This document shows positions 1 through 8,507 of a stretch of 15,957 bases of DNA, in pieces. Made by a program: the position numbers and the translations under genes. Under the pieces are notes generated by a model. The model searched no databases. It was not told where the DNA came from and saw only the letters and a list, made by a program, of their open reading frames with translations. How positions within the stretch are numbered: the first letter of the stretch is position 1; the number at the start of each line of letters is the position of its first letter. Location: NCBI GenBank assembly GCA_023443095.1, contig JAEZVV010000010.1, forward strand, positions 1-15,957, written 5' to 3'. Source of the stretch: Pseudomonadota bacterium. Its GTDB lineage: Bacteria > Pseudomonadota > Gammaproteobacteria > Burkholderiales > Burkholderiaceae_F.

Positions 1-236
1 ACCCTTGCCTGAGTCAAGTGTGTGAACCCTCCAAAGCAGCGTGAATTCCGGACTTCGACATCCATGCAACATCTGGGGGTCATGCCCTTGATTCCAGACC
101 GTTTGGCGCCAGATTGAAATCACCCGTGCTGCCGAGGGGGAGTTGCCCGTTTACGCCTCGGGAGCGCTTGCGGATTCCCTTATGATTGATTGAACAACAG
201 GTTTGATGGCCCTTGCGGCCAGGCGAGTTGAGACAG
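1..236. other. Leader upstream of clpS, no gene seen
   Basis: No convincing coding frame crosses this stretch: the three forward frames all meet stops within the first 42 bases or so. A TATGAT hexamer at 181-186 resembles a -10 box, but no good -35 lies 16-18 bases upstream. CCGAGG (132-137) can pair with CCTCGG (156-161) around an 18-base loop, which is weak. The clpSA promoter is presumably here but I cannot place it. Confidence 0.3.
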
Positions 237-541
237 ATGACAGAACGGGTCGGAGATGGCGTCGTCGTCGAGAAGCAGGCGGCTCGCGTCAAGCCGCCAC
301 CCATGTACCAGGTGGTACTGCTCAACGACGACTACACGCCGATGGAGTTTGTGGTCAGCGTGTTGCAGAAATTTTTTGGTAAGGGCCGTGAGCAAACCGA
401 GCGCATCATGCTCATGGTTCACCACGAAGGGCGGGGCGTGTGTGGGGTCTACCCGCGAGACATCGCCGCGACCAAGGTCGAACAGGTGTGCAGTTATTCG
501 CGCCAGCACCAGCACCCGCTGCAGTGCGTGATGGAGGAAGC

Positions 542-545
<4 letters not shown>
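237..545 (+). CDS. clpS: ATP-dependent Clp protease adaptor ClpS
   Basis: ClpS binds proteins with N-terminal Leu, Phe, Tyr or Trp and delivers them to the N-domain of ClpA for degradation by ClpAP in the cytoplasm. The 102-aa product has the usual family size. Its core PPPMYQVVLLNDDYTPMEFV (residues 20-39) is nearly the E. coli ClpS sequence. The N-degron pocket residues are present: Asn30 and Asp31, gatekeeper Met36, and His62 in the VHHEG stretch. I chose ATG 237, preceded by AGGCGAG at 221-227. A TTG eight codons earlier is in frame but would add a non-conserved tail. The stop overlaps the clpA start (ATGA, 542-545), so the adaptor and its unfoldase are translationally coupled. Identification is secure. 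Confidence 0.97.
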
Positions 546-2842
<2,297 letters not shown>

Positions 2843-2869
2843 TTTTTCGAGACGTTTTTTTTCTTATGT

Positions 2870-2900
2870 GAGCACCGCAGGTCGCGGTGCTCTTTTTTTT
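2870..2900 (+). terminator. Rho-independent terminator of clpSA
   Basis: GAGCACCGC (2870-2878) and GCGGTGCTC (2884-2892) form a perfect 9-bp stem around the loop AGGTC. A run of eight T (2893-2900) follows. It lies 27 bases after the clpA stop and is a textbook intrinsic terminator. Confidence 0.93.
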
Positions 2901-2952
2901 GGGCACAATCGCCTTGCGCGGCAAAAAGATCGCGTTTACCCGGGAGACACTC

Positions 2953-3279
2953 TTGAGAACGATTCCAAAGATCGCCGGCGGATTGGCGATGAGTCTGTGC
3001 CTGCCAGCCGCGGTGCTGGCGCAATCGACGAGCCCCGAGGCGCGTGCCGGCCAGATGCTGGCGGCCAACTGCGCCAACTGCCACGGCACCCAAGGCCAGG
3101 CCAAGGGCGCCATGCCCAGCCTCGCCGGCCAGCCCAAGGCCACCATCGTCGAGCAAATGAAGGCGTTTCGCGACGGCAAGCGGGCCGGCACCATCATGCC
3201 GCAGCTTGCTAAGGGTTATACCGACGCGCAGATCGAACTCGCCGCCGACTATTTCTCGCGCCAACCGGCCGCTCGCTGA
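2953..3279 (+). CDS. Small periplasmic monoheme cytochrome c (c553 / FccA-like)
   Basis: This is a class I cytochrome c of 108 aa, exported and matured in the periplasm, and the likely electron acceptor for the flavoprotein encoded next. A signal peptide with a basic start and hydrophobic core ends near VLA-QS (residues 21-25). The heme motif CANCH is at 40-44, and the distal ligand is probably Met82 in TIMPQL. I chose a TTG start at 2953 because GGGAGA (2942-2947) sits at good spacing and the signal peptide begins there. The GTG at 2887 in the same frame lies inside the clpSA terminator and is rejected. ATG 2989 would cut the signal peptide. Classical FccA (Allochromatium) is diheme; this one has a single heme site. 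The sulfide-dehydrogenase flavoprotein follows after 8 bases, so the pair is one operon. A SoxE-like role is an alternative. Confidence 0.87.
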   Translation: MRTIPKIAGGLAMSLCLPAAVLAQSTSPEARAGQMLAANCANCHGTQGQAKGAMPSLAGQPKATIVEQMKAFRDGKRAGTIMPQLAKGYTDAQIELAADYFSRQPAAR

Positions 3280-3287
3280 GGAAAGCC

Positions 3288-4580
3288 ATGAGCCACAAGA
3301 ACATTTCGCGGCGCGAACTGCTCAAGCTCGCCGCCGCCACCGGCGCAGTCTCGACTCTGGGCGCCTGCGCCAGTCTCGAAGACAAGAAAGGCCTGGGCAA
3401 GGTGGTCGTGATCGGAGCCGGCTACGGCGGCACCACCGCAGCCAAGTACCTGAGGCTGTGGTCCGAGGGCACGATCGACGTCACTCTGGTTGATCCGGCC
3501 GAGAACTTCGTCTCCTGCCCGATCTCGAACCTGGTCATCGGTGGCAGCAAGACCCTGGCCGACATCACGGTCAGCTACTCCGGCCTCGACAAATACGGGG
3601 TCAAGCGCGTGCGCGACAGCGTGGCTGCGATCGATGCCGAGAAAAAGCAGGTGCGGCTGGCCTCGGGCGGCAGCTTGCCTTACGACCGCCTGGTGGTCTC
3701 GCCCGGCATCGAGTTCCAGTACGAACGCGTGGCCGGCATGACGCCCGCCGCGCAGTCGAGCATCCTGCACGCCTGGAAGGCCGGCCCGCAGACCGTCGCC
3801 TTGCGTAAGCAACTGGTCGACATGAAGGACGGCGGCGTAGTGGTGATCAGCATTCCGCTCGCCCCGTACCGCTGCCCGCCCGGGCCTTACGAGCGGGCCT
3901 GCCAGATCGCCTGGTACCTCAAGAACCACAAGCCCAAGAGCAAGCTGATCGTGCTCGACGGCAACCCCGACATGGTCTCGAAGAAGCCGCTTTTCACGCG
4001 TGTCTTCGCCGAGGACTACAAGGGTATCGTCGACTACCGCGTCAACTCGCCCGTGACCGAAGTCGATGCCGCCAGCGGCACTTTCATCACCGAGCTGGGC
4101 GATCGCGTCCAGGGCCAGGTCCTGAACCTGATCCCGCCGCAGCGGGCCGCCAATATTGCGCGCGATGCCGGCCTCATCACCGCCAACAATCGATGGTGCG
4201 AAGTCGACTGGGTGACGATGGAATCAGTGAAGGTGCCCTTCGTGCATGTGCTGGGCGACTCGACCTTGCCCGCCTCGCTCATGCCCAAGAGCGGCCACAT
4301 GGCGAACCAGCACGGCAAGACCGCGGCGGCGGCGATCGTCGAACTGCTAGGCGGCGGCAAGCCGCTCGCGCCGATGATGGCCAACACCTGCTACAGCTTC
4401 GTCGACGACAAGAGCGCGGTCCACGTCGACAGCGTTCACCGCTACGTGGCCGAGAAGAAAACCATGGAAGTAGTGGCGGGCTCGGGTGGAATCTCCAGCC
4501 AGGACCGCGCCAGCTGGGCGCTTGAGGGCTCTTACGCGATGGGCTGGGCGCAGACGATCTGGGCCGACATGTTGGCCTGA
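3288..4580 (+). CDS. fccB: Flavocytochrome c sulfide dehydrogenase, flavoprotein subunit
   Basis: The flavoprotein oxidises sulfide to polysulfide or sulfur in the periplasm and passes electrons to its cytochrome partner, here the gene just upstream. The 430-aa product starts with a Tat signal (SRRELLK, residues 7-13), then a Rossmann dinucleotide motif VIGAGYGG (41-48). By comparison with the remembered Allochromatium FccB sequence, Cys77 in NFVSCPISN matches the cysteine covalently bound to FAD. Cys196 (YRCPPGPYER) and Cys368 (NTCYS) match the redox-active disulfide. GDSTLPASLMPKSG near 323-336 contributes to the FAD site. ATG 3288 follows GAGGAAAG. An oddity is LGAC at 24-27, a good lipobox directly after the Tat hydrophobic core, so the protein might be lipid-anchored. 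No sox genes are visible nearby. SoxF is the closest alternative name. Confidence 0.93.
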   Translation: MSHKNISRRELLKLAAATGAVSTLGACASLEDKKGLGKVVVIGAGYGGTTAAKYLRLWSEGTIDVTLVDPAENFVSCPISNLVIGGSKTLADITVSYSGLDKYGVKRVRDSVAAIDAEKKQVRLASGGSLPYDRLVVSPGIEFQYERVAGMTPAAQSSILHAWKAGPQTVALRKQLVDMKDGGVVVISIPLAPYRCPPGPYERACQIAWYLKNHKPKSKLIVLDGNPDMVSKKPLFTRVFAEDYKGIVDYRVNSPVTEVDAASGTFITELGDRVQGQVLNLIPPQRAANIARDAGLITANNRWCEVDWVTMESVKVPFVHVLGDSTLPASLMPKSGHMANQHGKTAAAAIVELLGGGKPLAPMMANTCYSFVDDKSAVHVDSVHRYVAEKKTMEVVAGSGGISSQDRASWALEGSYAMGWAQTIWADMLA

Positions 4581-4591
4581 ACCCCGGTCTG

Positions 4592-4618
4592 ACCGCCGCG
4601 GGCATGGCCCGTGGCGGT
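4592..4618 (+). repeat. 12-bp inverted repeat after fccB
   Basis: ACCGCCGCGGGC (4592-4603) and GCCCGTGGCGGT (4607-4618) form a 12-bp stem with one G-U pair and a 3-base ATG loop. No T run follows, so it is not a canonical terminator alone. It may protect the fccB 3' end or act with the T-tailed hairpin 20 bases further on. Confidence 0.6.
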
Positions 4619-4638
4619 GCAGTAAAATGAAGCTTGTC

Positions 4639-4665
4639 GGCGACGCGTTGCGTCGCCGTTTTTTT
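4639..4665 (+). terminator. Intrinsic terminator-like hairpin between fccB and the DUF2199 gene
   Basis: GGCGACGC (4639-4646) and GCGTCGCC (4650-4657) pair perfectly over 8 bp around GTT, followed by G and seven T (4659-4665). It fits the end of the cytochrome-fccB unit. It lies only 12 bases before the next start codon, and a TAAAAT hexamer (4623-4628) lies just upstream, so it could also act as a leader hairpin of the DUF2199 gene. Confidence 0.8.
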
Positions 4666-4677
4666 CGGGGAAACAAG

Positions 4678-5163
4678 ATGAGCGACGACACCATGAATGC
4701 GGACGAGGACGGCGAACTGGCAAGCGATGTCGAACTCCACCTGCCCGACGCCGTGTGGTCTCTGCCCTACCTGGAGCGTTACCTGCGCTCGCGCTCGAAC
4801 CCCGATTTCTGCACCCTCGACGACGAGCGCTACTTCATCCGCGGTGTGTTGCCGGTGGCTTTCAACTACCAGGAAGGCTTCTTCGGCTGGGGCATCTGGG
4901 TCGAGGTGGCCAAGGCCGACCACGACGCCTATCTCGCCCACTACCAGCACGACTCGGCCGAGGTGAAGCCCTTTGCCGGCACCCTCGCGAACAACCTGCC
5001 TTCGTACAGCCCAACGCTCGGAATTCCGGTCTCGGTCCAGCTCGACGACGAGCACCGGCCTTTTGTCCAGATCGATCCGTCCTCCCGCCACAAGCTCGCG
5101 CGCGAGCAGAAGAACGGCATCGACCGCGCCCGCCACGAGGCGCTGGCGGCCGAATTCTCCTGA
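4678..5163 (+). CDS. DUF2199 domain protein, function unknown
   Basis: A 161-aa cytoplasmic protein with no signal peptide or membrane segment. I recognise the DUF2199 pattern from memory: CTLDDERYFIRGVLPV (residues 45-60), then FGWGIWVEV (69-77), a NNLPSYSPTLGIPV stretch (105-118) and a terminal LAREQKNGIDRARHEALAAE region (140-159). Many family members start with a cysteine-rich zinc-finger-like segment. This one instead has a short acidic N-terminus without such cysteines. The family has no established function. ATG 4678 follows the terminator-like hairpin, with GGGGAAA as a poor ribosome binding site. Its stop is only 16 bases from that of the convergent DUF2147 gene. Confidence 0.8.
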   Translation: MSDDTMNADEDGELASDVELHLPDAVWSLPYLERYLRSRSNPDFCTLDDERYFIRGVLPVAFNYQEGFFGWGIWVEVAKADHDAYLAHYQHDSAEVKPFAGTLANNLPSYSPTLGIPVSVQLDDEHRPFVQIDPSSRHKLAREQKNGIDRARHEALAAEFS

Positions 5164-5179
5164 ATCCGGCCGGGCGGTC

Positions 5180-5674
5180 TTACGGTTCGCGCACCCAGGT
5201 CTGGGTGCGGCCGAACAGCGCCACGCCCAGGAAACCGCGGACTTCGAGCTTCCTGCCGCCGTCGACGAGCTTGAGTTTGGCCCTGTAGGTCTTGCCGTTC
5301 TTGGGATCGAGGATCTCGCCGCCGGTCCATTCCTCTCCTTCGTTCTTGAGTCCCCACAGGATCGTCATGCCGACCACCGGCTGACCCTTGCGCGCACCGC
5401 TGCACTTGTCGCACTTGGGGTTGGCGTCGGGTTCGGTCGGGTCGATCAGCTTGTCGATCTTGCCGGCCAACTGACCGTCGGCGTCGCTGATGGTGATCAG
5501 CGCCTTGGCGCGGCCAGTCTCGTCGTCGATGCTCTTCCACACGCCCACCGGCGAGTTCGGCACGCTCGCCCGGGCATTGGATTGCGCCAGAGCGGCGCCG
5601 CTGGCGGCGAACAGGCCTATCGTGGCGATGGCAGGGACGGCGAGGCGTATCAGGCGTTGCAGGGTAGTGTGCAT
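5180..5674 (-). CDS. Secreted DUF2147 protein
   Basis: A 164-aa exported protein of unknown biochemical function. It has a Sec signal peptide (basic MHTTLQRLIRLAV, hydrophobic core, cleavage near ALA-QS at 28-32). The DUF2147 fold follows: VGVWKSIDDETGRAKALI (43-60), a GKIDKLIDP strand (71-79), a CDKC pair (88-91), GMTILWGLK (102-110), GGEILDPKNGKTYRAKLKL (118-136) and a C-terminal RGFLGVALFGRTQTWVR (146-162). This beta-rich domain is known as a small secreted or outer-envelope protein, with no agreed role. The start is supported by GGAG upstream on the minus strand. It begins 14 bases after the acyl-CoA dehydrogenase stop on the same strand, so it looks like the third gene of that operon. 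Confidence 0.86.
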   Translation of the reverse strand: MHTTLQRLIRLAVPAIATIGLFAASGAALAQSNARASVPNSPVGVWKSIDDETGRAKALITISDADGQLAGKIDKLIDPTEPDANPKCDKCSGARKGQPVVGMTILWGLKNEGEEWTGGEILDPKNGKTYRAKLKLVDGGRKLEVRGFLGVALFGRTQTWVREP

Positions 5675-5688
5675 CGACCGGCTCCAGG

Positions 5689-7467
5689 TTAAGCAGCGAG
5701 GGGGGCTTGCATGATCACGCCCGCGCCGGCGCGGAGAGCCGCCGCGAGCGATTGGGTTTCGGGCAACAGCTTGGCAAAGTAGAAGCGGGCCGTGGCCAGC
5801 TTTTGCTGGTGAAACAGCTCGTCCGGATGAGCCAGAGCGATCGCCGCCATGCGGGTCCAGAAATACGCGAGCGTGAGGTGGCCGATCAGTCGCAGGTAGT
5901 CGCTGGCAGCAGCCCCAACTTCGTCGGGACCCTCGCTGGCGCGCTCTGCAATCTCGCCGGTCACGGCCTGCACTTCATCGAGCAAGGTGGCAAGCGGCCG
6001 GGTGAACTCGCCCATCGCTGCCACGGCCGAATGCATATCGACCTCGGTTCCGACCATTTCGACGAACACACCGAACTTCTCGCCGCCGTCGAGCAAGAGC
6101 TTGCGGCCCAGCAGGTCGAGCGCCTGGACGCCGTTGGTGCCTTCGTAGATGGGGTTGATGCGGGCGTCGCGCACGCCTTGCGATAAACCGTTCTCTTCGA
6201 TGTAGCCGTGGCCGCCCCAGACCTGCATCGCGAGATGGGTGACCAGGACCCCGGCGTCCGAGACGAAGGCCTTCGCGACCGGTGTCAGCAGTGCCAGCAA
6301 CTGCGTCGCACGGTGGCGTTCGAACTCGCTTTCGTGGTGGCGGGCGATGTCGGCGTTCAAAGCCAGCCAGTAGACGAAGGCGCGCGAACCTTCGGTGTAG
6401 GCGCGTTGGGTGAGCAACATGCGGCGCACATCGGCGTGCACCAGGATCGGGTCGGCCGCTGCGCCGGGCTGAGCGGCGCCGGTCAGGGCTCGCCCTTGCA
6501 AGCGTTCGCGTGCATAAGCGAGAGCGTTCTGGCTGGCGGCGTCCATCAGGCCCAGCGTCATCAGGGCGACGGCGATACGCGCGCCATTCATCATCACGAA
6601 CATCGCCCGCAAGCCCTGATGGACGGTGCCCACCAGCCAGCCCTGGGCGGCTTCGAACCGGAGCTCGCAGGTGGCGTTGCCGTGCAGACCCATCTTGTTT
6701 TCGACCCGGTTGCAGCGCACGCCGTTGCGTTCGCCCGCGGCGCCGCTGGCTTCGGGAAGGAACTTGGGCACCACGAAGAGCGAGATGCCACGGGTGCCTG
6801 CCGGGGCATCGGGAAGCCGGGCGAGCACAAGGTGAACGATGTTCTCGGCCAGGTCGTGCTCGCCCGAGGAGATGAAGACCTTGGTTCCGCTGATTCGGTA
6901 GCTGCCATCGGCTGCCGGTACGGCGCGGGTGCGGATCAGGCCCAGGTCGGTGCCGGATTGCGGCTCGGTCAGGCACATCGTGCCAGCCCAGTCGCCCTGC
7001 GCCAGGCGAGGGCAGTAGATTGCCTTCTGATCGGCCGTGCCATGGGCCTCGAGACAGTCGTAGACGCCGAGTGCAAGGCCCGGGTACATGGTCCAGGCAA
7101 GGTTGGCCGCGTTGAGCGGTTCGAGCAGAACGTAACGCAACAGCGATGGCAAGCCCTGGCCGCCATGTTCGGGGGAGCATGCCAGCCCGTTCCAGCCTCC
7201 TGCGCGGAAGTCGTCCCACGCCGCCTTGAATCCGGTCGGGGTGCGGACCGAGCCGTCGGCTTGGAGCGAGCAGCCTTCGGTGTCGCCGACGGCATTGAGC
7301 GGGGCGAGAACCCGCGCGCAGAAATCGCTGCCTGCTTCAAGAATCGGGTCGATCAGATCGCGCGTCGTCTGTGCGTGCGCGGGCATCCGGCGCAAACAGG
7401 CCTCGACCGCGAGCAAGTCGTGCAGAACGAATCGCATGTCGCGCAGAGGCGGCTGGTAGATCGGCAT
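5689..7467 (-). CDS. Acyl-CoA dehydrogenase with C-terminal extension (DmdC-like, 592 aa)
   Basis: A FAD-dependent flavoenzyme that introduces the alpha,beta double bond into an acyl-CoA and passes electrons to ETF. At 592 aa it belongs to the long family, larger than the usual 380-400 aa, with an extra helical C-terminal domain from about residue 460; 3-methylmercaptopropionyl-CoA dehydrogenase DmdC is a named member. The start MPIYQPPLRDMRFVLHDLL is typical. The FAD/substrate motif MCLTEPQSGTDLG is at 164-176, and the catalytic base is Glu442 in IYEGTN. ATG 7467 is preceded by GGAAGA on the minus strand. The frame stays open up to 7743, but that overlaps the SDR gene and is rejected. The gene lies 25 bases after the SDR stop, in one operon. 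Substrate is unknown; the shared regulation suggests the same acyl-CoA pathway as the neighbours. Confidence 0.92.
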   Translation of the reverse strand: MPIYQPPLRDMRFVLHDLLAVEACLRRMPAHAQTTRDLIDPILEAGSDFCARVLAPLNAVGDTEGCSLQADGSVRTPTGFKAAWDDFRAGGWNGLACSPEHGGQGLPSLLRYVLLEPLNAANLAWTMYPGLALGVYDCLEAHGTADQKAIYCPRLAQGDWAGTMCLTEPQSGTDLGLIRTRAVPAADGSYRISGTKVFISSGEHDLAENIVHLVLARLPDAPAGTRGISLFVVPKFLPEASGAAGERNGVRCNRVENKMGLHGNATCELRFEAAQGWLVGTVHQGLRAMFVMMNGARIAVALMTLGLMDAASQNALAYARERLQGRALTGAAQPGAAADPILVHADVRRMLLTQRAYTEGSRAFVYWLALNADIARHHESEFERHRATQLLALLTPVAKAFVSDAGVLVTHLAMQVWGGHGYIEENGLSQGVRDARINPIYEGTNGVQALDLLGRKLLLDGGEKFGVFVEMVGTEVDMHSAVAAMGEFTRPLATLLDEVQAVTGEIAERASEGPDEVGAAASDYLRLIGHLTLAYFWTRMAAIALAHPDELFHQQKLATARFYFAKLLPETQSLAAALRAGAGVIMQAPLAA

Positions 7468-7492
7468 CGTGGTCTTCCGCAGCGGGCTTGAG

Positions 7493-8362
7493 TTAAGGCT
7501 TGTTGGCGAGCACGGCGGGGCGGGTCGCACGGTGAAAACCGTTGAACTCGAGCGAGCGATCGGGCGGCAGCGGCGGCCAATCCATGCGGGCGTTGGGGCG
7601 TCCGCCATCGACACGCAAGGTGGTGCCAGTGATGAAGGCCGCTGCGTCGGAGAGCAGGAAGGTGATCGCGGCCGCGACCTCGCTTTCGGTGCCAAGCCGA
7701 TAGAGTGGAATGCCCTTGTGGACTCCACGAATATGGTCAGCAACCTCGGGGCCGTAGCGGTCGAGGCCGCTGCTGGCGATGAAACCCGGCGCCACGGCGT
7801 TGACGCGTACTCCGGCCGGGGCCCACTCCACCGCGGCCGTTTCGGTGAAGCTCACCATGCCGGCGCGCGCCGCGCCCGAGTGCCCCATCATCGGCATCGA
7901 ACCCCACATGTCGGCGACGATGTTGACGATCGCGCCACCGTGTTCGCCCATCCATTGGGAAAAAACTTCGCGCGAAAACAGGAAGCCGCCGCTGAGGTTG
8001 GAGCGGATCACCGCGTCCCAGCCCTTGAGACTGATGGCCGCCAGCGGCATCGGGAACTGTCCGCCGGCGTTGTTGACCAGGCCATCGATGCGTCCGCTGC
8101 GCGCAAGTATGTGGGCCACGGTCGCAGCGACTTTCTCCTCGTCGCGGATGTCGCACGGCAGACCGTAGGCGCTGCCGCCGTCCTCGAGAATTTCGGCGGC
8201 GACGGTGGCGAGCTTGTCGGGGTCGCGCCCGATCAATGCGACCGTGGCCCCAAGCGCCGCGAGCTCGTGCGCGGTGCAGCGACCGATGCCGCTGCCGCCG
8301 CCGGTGACGATCATGGTGCGCCCGGCGAGAAGCCCGGGGCGAAAGACCGACGCGTAGGGCAT
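7493..8362 (-). CDS. PECR-like short-chain dehydrogenase/reductase
   Basis: A 289-aa Rossmann-fold oxidoreductase, probably acting on a CoA-linked intermediate. The nucleotide motif TGGGSGIG is at 20-27, with RD at 46-47 suggesting NADP(H). NNAGGQF is at 97-103, Asn122 in RSNLSG, and the substrate loop at about 192-225. The catalytic tetrad is not canonical: the Tyr and Lys positions hold Ser162 and Arg166 in HSGAARAG, and the Ser position falls in IVNIVA. The same HSGAARAG block and spacing occur in human peroxisomal trans-2-enoyl-CoA reductase (PECR) as I remember it, so this is a family trait rather than decay. AtuG/AtuB-type dehydrogenases of acyclic terpene use are related alternatives. 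ATG 8362 has AGGAGAG upstream. It heads the operon with the acyl-CoA dehydrogenase and diverges from the ligase gene. Confidence 0.87.
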   Translation of the reverse strand: MPYASVFRPGLLAGRTMIVTGGGSGIGRCTAHELAALGATVALIGRDPDKLATVAAEILEDGGSAYGLPCDIRDEEKVAATVAHILARSGRIDGLVNNAGGQFPMPLAAISLKGWDAVIRSNLSGGFLFSREVFSQWMGEHGGAIVNIVADMWGSMPMMGHSGAARAGMVSFTETAAVEWAPAGVRVNAVAPGFIASSGLDRYGPEVADHIRGVHKGIPLYRLGTESEVAAAITFLLSDAAAFITGTTLRVDGGRPNARMDWPPLPPDRSLEFNGFHRATRPAVLANKP

Positions 8363-8391
8363 CTGGCCGCTCTCCTGTGGTGGTTGAAGTC

Positions 8392-8420
8392 AGGCTAGCG
8401 TGACGTTTCGATTAAATCAA
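8392..8420 (-). promoter_or_regulatory. Putative promoter of the SDR operon
   Basis: On the minus strand TTGATT (8415-8420) and TAGCCT (8392-8397) are separated by 17 bases. The -35 lies inside the left arm of the dyad at 8415-8434, so a bound repressor would occlude it. Assigned by eye only. Confidence 0.5.
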
Positions 8421-8434
8421 GCAAACGCTTGATT
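8415..8434. promoter_or_regulatory. Putative TetR operator, site 1
   Basis: AATCAAGC (8415-8422) and GCTTGATT (8427-8434) are a perfect 8-base inverted repeat around AAAC. The block 8419-8434 recurs without a mismatch at 13037-13052, in the promoter region of the TetR gene. It lies between the divergent SDR and ligase genes and overlaps the -35 hexamers of both. The obvious candidate ligand is the TetR protein encoded at 12305-12982. Confidence 0.8.
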
Positions 8435-8458
8435 CAATTCCGCAACGGCGCTTAGGAT
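8429..8458 (+). promoter_or_regulatory. Putative promoter of the ligase-GMC operon
   Basis: TTGATT (8429-8434) is followed after 18 bases by TAGGAT (8453-8458). The -35 is the right arm of operator site 1. The ligase start codon lies about 43 bases beyond the expected transcription start. Confidence 0.55.
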
Positions 8459-8507
8459 GGAAAAAAGACGACAAAACCACGCGCCCGGACGCGACGAGGA
8501 GACTGGA

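Noticed and set aside
181..186. TATGAT as the clpSA -10 box
   Set aside because: No acceptable -35 at 16-18 bases upstream and no sigma-32-type motif, so I did not call a promoter.
2887..2952. N-terminal extension of the cytochrome from GTG 2887
   Set aside because: The start lies in the stem of the clpSA terminator, and the extension would bury the signal peptide; TTG 2953 has a proper ribosome binding site.
5164..5179. Terminator between the convergent DUF2199 and DUF2147 genes
   Set aside because: Only 16 bases lie between the stops and no hairpin with a T run is present; the transcripts probably overlap.
6208..7491. 427-codon open frame antisense to the 592-aa acyl-CoA dehydrogenase
   Set aside because: Shadow of GC-rich codon use; no motif and no ribosome binding site, while the minus-strand gene has full family motifs.
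7468..7743. 92-codon N-terminal extension of the acyl-CoA dehydrogenase
   Set aside because: It overlaps the SDR gene in another frame; the conserved family start MPIYQPPL begins at 7467 with a ribosome binding site.
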